This document shows positions 6,977-9,084 of a stretch of 9,084 nucleotides of DNA, piece after piece (the stretch's first letter is position 1; each line of letters begins with the position of its first letter). Location of the stretch: contig JAHZKM010000100.1 of assembly GCA_022600395.1 (NCBI GenBank), forward strand, positions 1 through 9,084. Reading direction: 5' to 3'. This stretch comes from Pseudomonadota bacterium. Its GTDB lineage: Bacteria; Pseudomonadota; Gammaproteobacteria; PS1; Pseudothioglobaceae. Under the pieces are notes generated by a model that saw only the letters and a program-made list of their open reading frames with translations, was not told the DNA's origin and made no database searches. The position numbers were made by a program, and so were the translations under genes.

Positions 6977-7594
6977 TTAGTTTAACCAAGTATATTTTTG
7001 GAAATACTTTTTCTCAAATGTTTTTATCTCATCTTTGTATTGTAGCGTTAATCCAATGTCATCTAAGCCATTGATTAGGCGACGTTTACGCTCTGCATCG
7101 ACTTCAAAAGAGTATTTTTTATCATTAGCATGAATACTTTGTGATTCAAGATCAATTGTTATCTCACCTTTAAAAGCGAACAATTCATCCAAAATGTCAT
7201 TGCTTTGAACGATAGGCAAGATGCCATTTTTGAAACAATTGTTGTAAAAAATATCGGCAAAGCTTGGAGCGATAATCGCCTTAAAGCCATAATCTTCAAG
7301 TGCCCAAGGTGCGTGCTCTCTAGAAGAACCACAACCAAAATTTTCTCGAGCCAGAAGTATTTGTGCACCTTGATATTGAACTTGGTTAAGTACAAAGCCT
7401 TTGTTTAGTGGGCGCTTTGAATTATCCATGCCAACTTCTCCATGGTCTTCATAACGCCATTCATCAAATAAATTAGGGCCAAAACCCGAGCGTTTAATTG
7501 ATTTTAAAAATTGCTTAGGAATAATAGCATCGGTATCAACATTTGCACGATCAAGTGGTACGGCAATTGATGTTAGAGTTTTAAAAGCTTGCAT
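6977..7594 (-). CDS. leuD: 3-isopropylmalate dehydratase small subunit
   Basis: Small (swivel-domain) subunit of isopropylmalate isomerase, which with LeuC converts 2-isopropylmalate to 3-isopropylmalate in leucine synthesis in the cytoplasm. The protein is 205 aa (E. coli 201). Seen: [13 protein letters not shown] (18-30), the substrate-binding loop [15 protein letters not shown] (85-99), and [17 protein letters not shown] (111-127), all typical of the bacterial LeuD type. The ATG overlaps the leuC stop by one base (TAATG), and a strong GGAGG lies 7 nt upstream inside leuC, which fixes the start and implies coupled translation in a 1:1 ratio. leuB, often next in leuCDB operons, is not here; ruvA follows. 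Confidence -1.
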   Translation of the reverse strand: MQAFKTLTSIAVPLDRANVDTDAIIPKQFLKSIKRSGFGPNLFDEWRYEDHGEVGMDNSKRPLNKGFVLNQVQYQGAQILLARENFGCGSSREHAPWALEDYGFKAIIAPSFADIFYNNCFKNGILPIVQSNDILDELFAFKGEITIDLESQSIHANDKKYSFEVDAERKRRLINGLDDIGLTLQYKDEIKTFEKKYFQKYTWLN

Positions 7595-8994
7595 TATTCT
7601 ACCTCCGAAAAATGACCGGCAATGGCACTCGCTGCCGCAATCGCAGGACTAACTAAATGAGTGAATGAACCTTGACCTTGACGACCCTCAAAGTTACGAT
7701 TTGAGGTAGATGCACAGCGCTCGCCAGGCGCGAGTTTATCTGCATTCATTGCCAAACACATTGAGCAGCCTGCTTCACGCCATTCAAATCCTGCATCGAT
7801 AAATATCTTATCCAGGCCTTCTGATTCTGCTTGTTTTTTAATTAGGCCAGAGCCAGGGACAACTATAGCTAGTTTGATATTGTCGGCCACATGTTTATCT
7901 TTAGCAACAGCAGCTGCTATACGTAAGTCCTCGATACGAGAGTTGGTACAAGAACCGATAAAAACCTTATCGATATTAACCGAATTAATCGGTGTATTAG
8001 CCTCTAGGTGAATATAGTTGAGTGCATTGCGAATACCTTCTGCTTTAACAGGGTCAGACTCTTGAGTAGGGTCTGGCGTAATTCCATCTATAGAAACAAC
8101 CATCTCAGGAGAAGTGCCCCAAGTCACTTGTGATTTGATATCTTGTGCATCAATACTAACGATTTTATCAAAGTGCGCACCTGCGTCAGAATGTAGCGTG
8201 CTCCAATAGCTAAGAGCCTGCTCCCACTCATCGCCTGTTGGCGCCATCGGTCGGTCTTTAACATATTCAATAGTTTTGTCGTCGACCGCCACCATGCCTA
8301 CACGAGCGCCTGCTTCAATGGCCATATTACAAAGAGTCATGCGACCTTCAATGCTTAAATTTTGAATAGTTGTCCCAGTAAATTCAATGGCAAAACCTGT
8401 ACCACCTGCAGTGCCGATTTGACCAATAATATAGAGTGCTATATCTTTAGCACTGACATGAGTGTTTAAATCACCATTAACTTCAATTTTTAGATTTTTG
8501 GATTTAGCTTGCCATAAGCAGCCTGTTGCTAGAACATGCTCTACTTCTGAGGTGCCGATTCCAAAAGCCAATGCACCGAGTGCGCCATGAGTTGAGGTGT
8601 GTGAATCGCCACAAACAATACTCATGCCTGGTAAAGTAGCGCCTTGTTCAGGCCCGACCACGTGCACAATACCCTGACGAATGTCATTCATTTGAATTTC
8701 ATTAATGCCAAACGTTTCACAGTTTTTGTCCAGTGTTTCGATTTGTAATTTAGAAATTGGATCCTGAATACCACTTACGCCACTTGAGCGCTCGGTTGTT
8801 GGTACGTTATGATCAGGTACGGCAATGCTGGCTTGTGTGCGCCATGGCTTTCTATTAGCTATTTCCAAACCTTCAAACGCTTGCGGAGAAGTCACCTCAT
8901 GAATGAGTTGCCTGTCAATATAAATTAGTGCTGTACCCGCTTCCTCTCGCACCACGTGAGCGCTCATTAATTTGTCGTAAAGTGTTTGTGGCAT
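7594..8994 (-). CDS. leuC: 3-isopropylmalate dehydratase large subunit
   Basis: Aconitase-family [4Fe-4S] subunit of isopropylmalate isomerase, partner of LeuD. The 466 aa match E. coli LeuC in length. Cluster ligands are Cys349 ([14 protein letters not shown], 345-358), Cys410 and Cys413 ([10 protein letters not shown], 408-417). Other family motifs: KLMSAHVV near the start, VPDHNVPTT (59-67), [13 protein letters not shown] (128-140), and [13 protein letters not shown] (431-443). The start [15 protein letters not shown] is canonical for LeuC. Upstream on the minus strand AAGG is 13 nt from the ATG, too far for a convincing ribosome-binding site. It is the first gene of a leuC-leuD(-ruvA) unit, with its promoter expected in the 54-nt gap to the divergent gene at 9049. 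No leucine-rich leader peptide or attenuator fits in that gap. Confidence -1.
   Translation of the reverse strand: MPQTLYDKLMSAHVVREEAGTALIYIDRQLIHEVTSPQAFEGLEIANRKPWRTQASIAVPDHNVPTTERSSGVSGIQDPISKLQIETLDKNCETFGINEIQMNDIRQGIVHVVGPEQGATLPGMSIVCGDSHTSTHGALGALAFGIGTSEVEHVLATGCLWQAKSKNLKIEVNGDLNTHVSAKDIALYIIGQIGTAGGTGFAIEFTGTTIQNLSIEGRMTLCNMAIEAGARVGMVAVDDKTIEYVKDRPMAPTGDEWEQALSYWSTLHSDAGAHFDKIVSIDAQDIKSQVTWGTSPEMVVSIDGITPDPTQESDPVKAEGIRNALNYIHLEANTPINSVNIDKVFIGSCTNSRIEDLRIAAAVAKDKHVADNIKLAIVVPGSGLIKKQAESEGLDKIFIDAGFEWREAGCSMCLAMNADKLAPGERCASTSNRNFEGRQGQGSFTHLVSPAIAAASAIAGHFSEVE
7602..7606 (-). promoter_or_regulatory. Strong Shine-Dalgarno for leuD inside the leuC 3' end
   Basis: On the minus strand GGAGG is followed by TAGAATA and then the leuD ATG, a spacing of 7 nt. 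It is the only strong ribosome-binding site seen upstream of any start in the window. Confidence -1.
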
Positions 8995-9013
8995 AAATCG
9001 ATTGAAACCTTGC

Positions 9014-9029
9014 TAAAATAGCTATTTTA
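9014..9029. promoter_or_regulatory. Perfect 16-bp palindrome in the divergent leuC / amidotransferase promoter region
   Basis: TAAAATAG followed by CTATTTTA is a perfect palindrome near the middle of the 54-nt intergenic region. Each strand begins it with TAAAAT, a 5-of-6 match to the -10 box. If both boxes were used, both messages would have leaders of about 22 nt. Neither has a recognisable -35. It could equally be a repressor or activator site; the role is inference. Confidence -1.
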
Positions 9030-9048
9030 CATTTTCTTTATTCAGTAT

Positions 9049-9084
9049 ATGTGCGGTATTTGCGGACAATTAAGATTTGACAAT
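9049..9084 (+). CDS. Start of a class II glutamine amidotransferase / asparagine synthase-like protein (3'-truncated)
   Basis: Only 12 codons are in the window: MCGICGQLRFDN. Met followed by Cys-Gly-Ile is the hallmark of class II (Ntn) glutamine amidotransferase domains, in which Cys2 becomes the N-terminal nucleophile that releases ammonia from glutamine. This N-terminus recalls N-acetylglutaminylglutamine amidotransferase (osmolyte NAGGN synthesis), whose members often start MCGxxGELRFDG, better than GlmS, PurF or typical AsnB, but 12 residues cannot settle that. No Shine-Dalgarno precedes the ATG. It is divergent from leuC across a 54-nt gap. Confidence -1.
   Translation, partial: MCGICGQLRFDN

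Noticed and set aside
7159..7408. Open frames of 67 and 78 codons inside leuD on both strands
   Set aside because: LeuD is intact with all motifs, and these frames show no recognisable protein features.

Overview
The window is AT-rich bacterial chromosome with tightly packed housekeeping genes. The proteins most resemble gammaproteobacterial versions: IspB, RlmE and TypA/BipA read like diverged E. coli or Pseudomonas orthologues. The low GC and short intergenic gaps would suit a small-genome marine gammaproteobacterium (for example the SUP05/Thioglobus lineage), but that placement is a guess. I see no tRNA, rRNA, CRISPR array, insertion sequence, integrase or phage gene.

Layout. (1) Bases 1-1077, minus strand: rlmE (23S rRNA 2'-O-methyltransferase) is followed after 4 nt by ispB (polyprenyl diphosphate synthase), which runs off the left edge. 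(2) Bases 1168-2973, plus strand: typA/bipA, a ribosome-associated GTPase, is divergent from rlmE, so two 50S-subunit assembly factors share one short promoter region. (3) Bases 3029-6085, plus strand: a full-length RND-family inner-membrane transporter stands alone, with no membrane-fusion or outer-membrane partner beside it. The 55-nt gap before it holds two palindromes and a -10-like box almost touching its start codon. (4) Bases 6086-6340: very AT-rich convergent spacer with short direct and inverted repeats and no credible gene. (5) Bases 6341-8994, minus strand: leuC-leuD-ruvA, with leuC and leuD overlapping by one base (TAATG) and ruvA 45 nt later. (6) Bases 8995-9048: divergent promoter region carrying a perfect 16-bp palindrome. 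(7) From 9049, plus strand: the first 12 codons of a class II glutamine amidotransferase/asparagine synthase-like protein, possibly the one that makes the osmolyte N-acetylglutaminylglutamine amide.

How the genes work together: leuC and leuD encode the two subunits of isopropylmalate isomerase (leucine synthesis). RlmE and TypA both act on the large ribosomal subunit. IspB makes the side chain of the respiratory quinone. RuvA is the Holliday-junction-binding subunit of RuvAB, here separated from ruvB and ruvC.

The window is mostly ordinary core genome and I found no clear new system. The strongest oddity is in RlmE: the first lysine of the K-D-K-E catalytic tetrad (E. coli Lys38) reads as threonine (codon ACG at 973-975), while the other three residues are intact. 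Next are the RND pump, whose TM10 lysine of the proton relay is asparagine, and the palindromic promoter regions upstream of the pump and between leuC and the amidotransferase gene.
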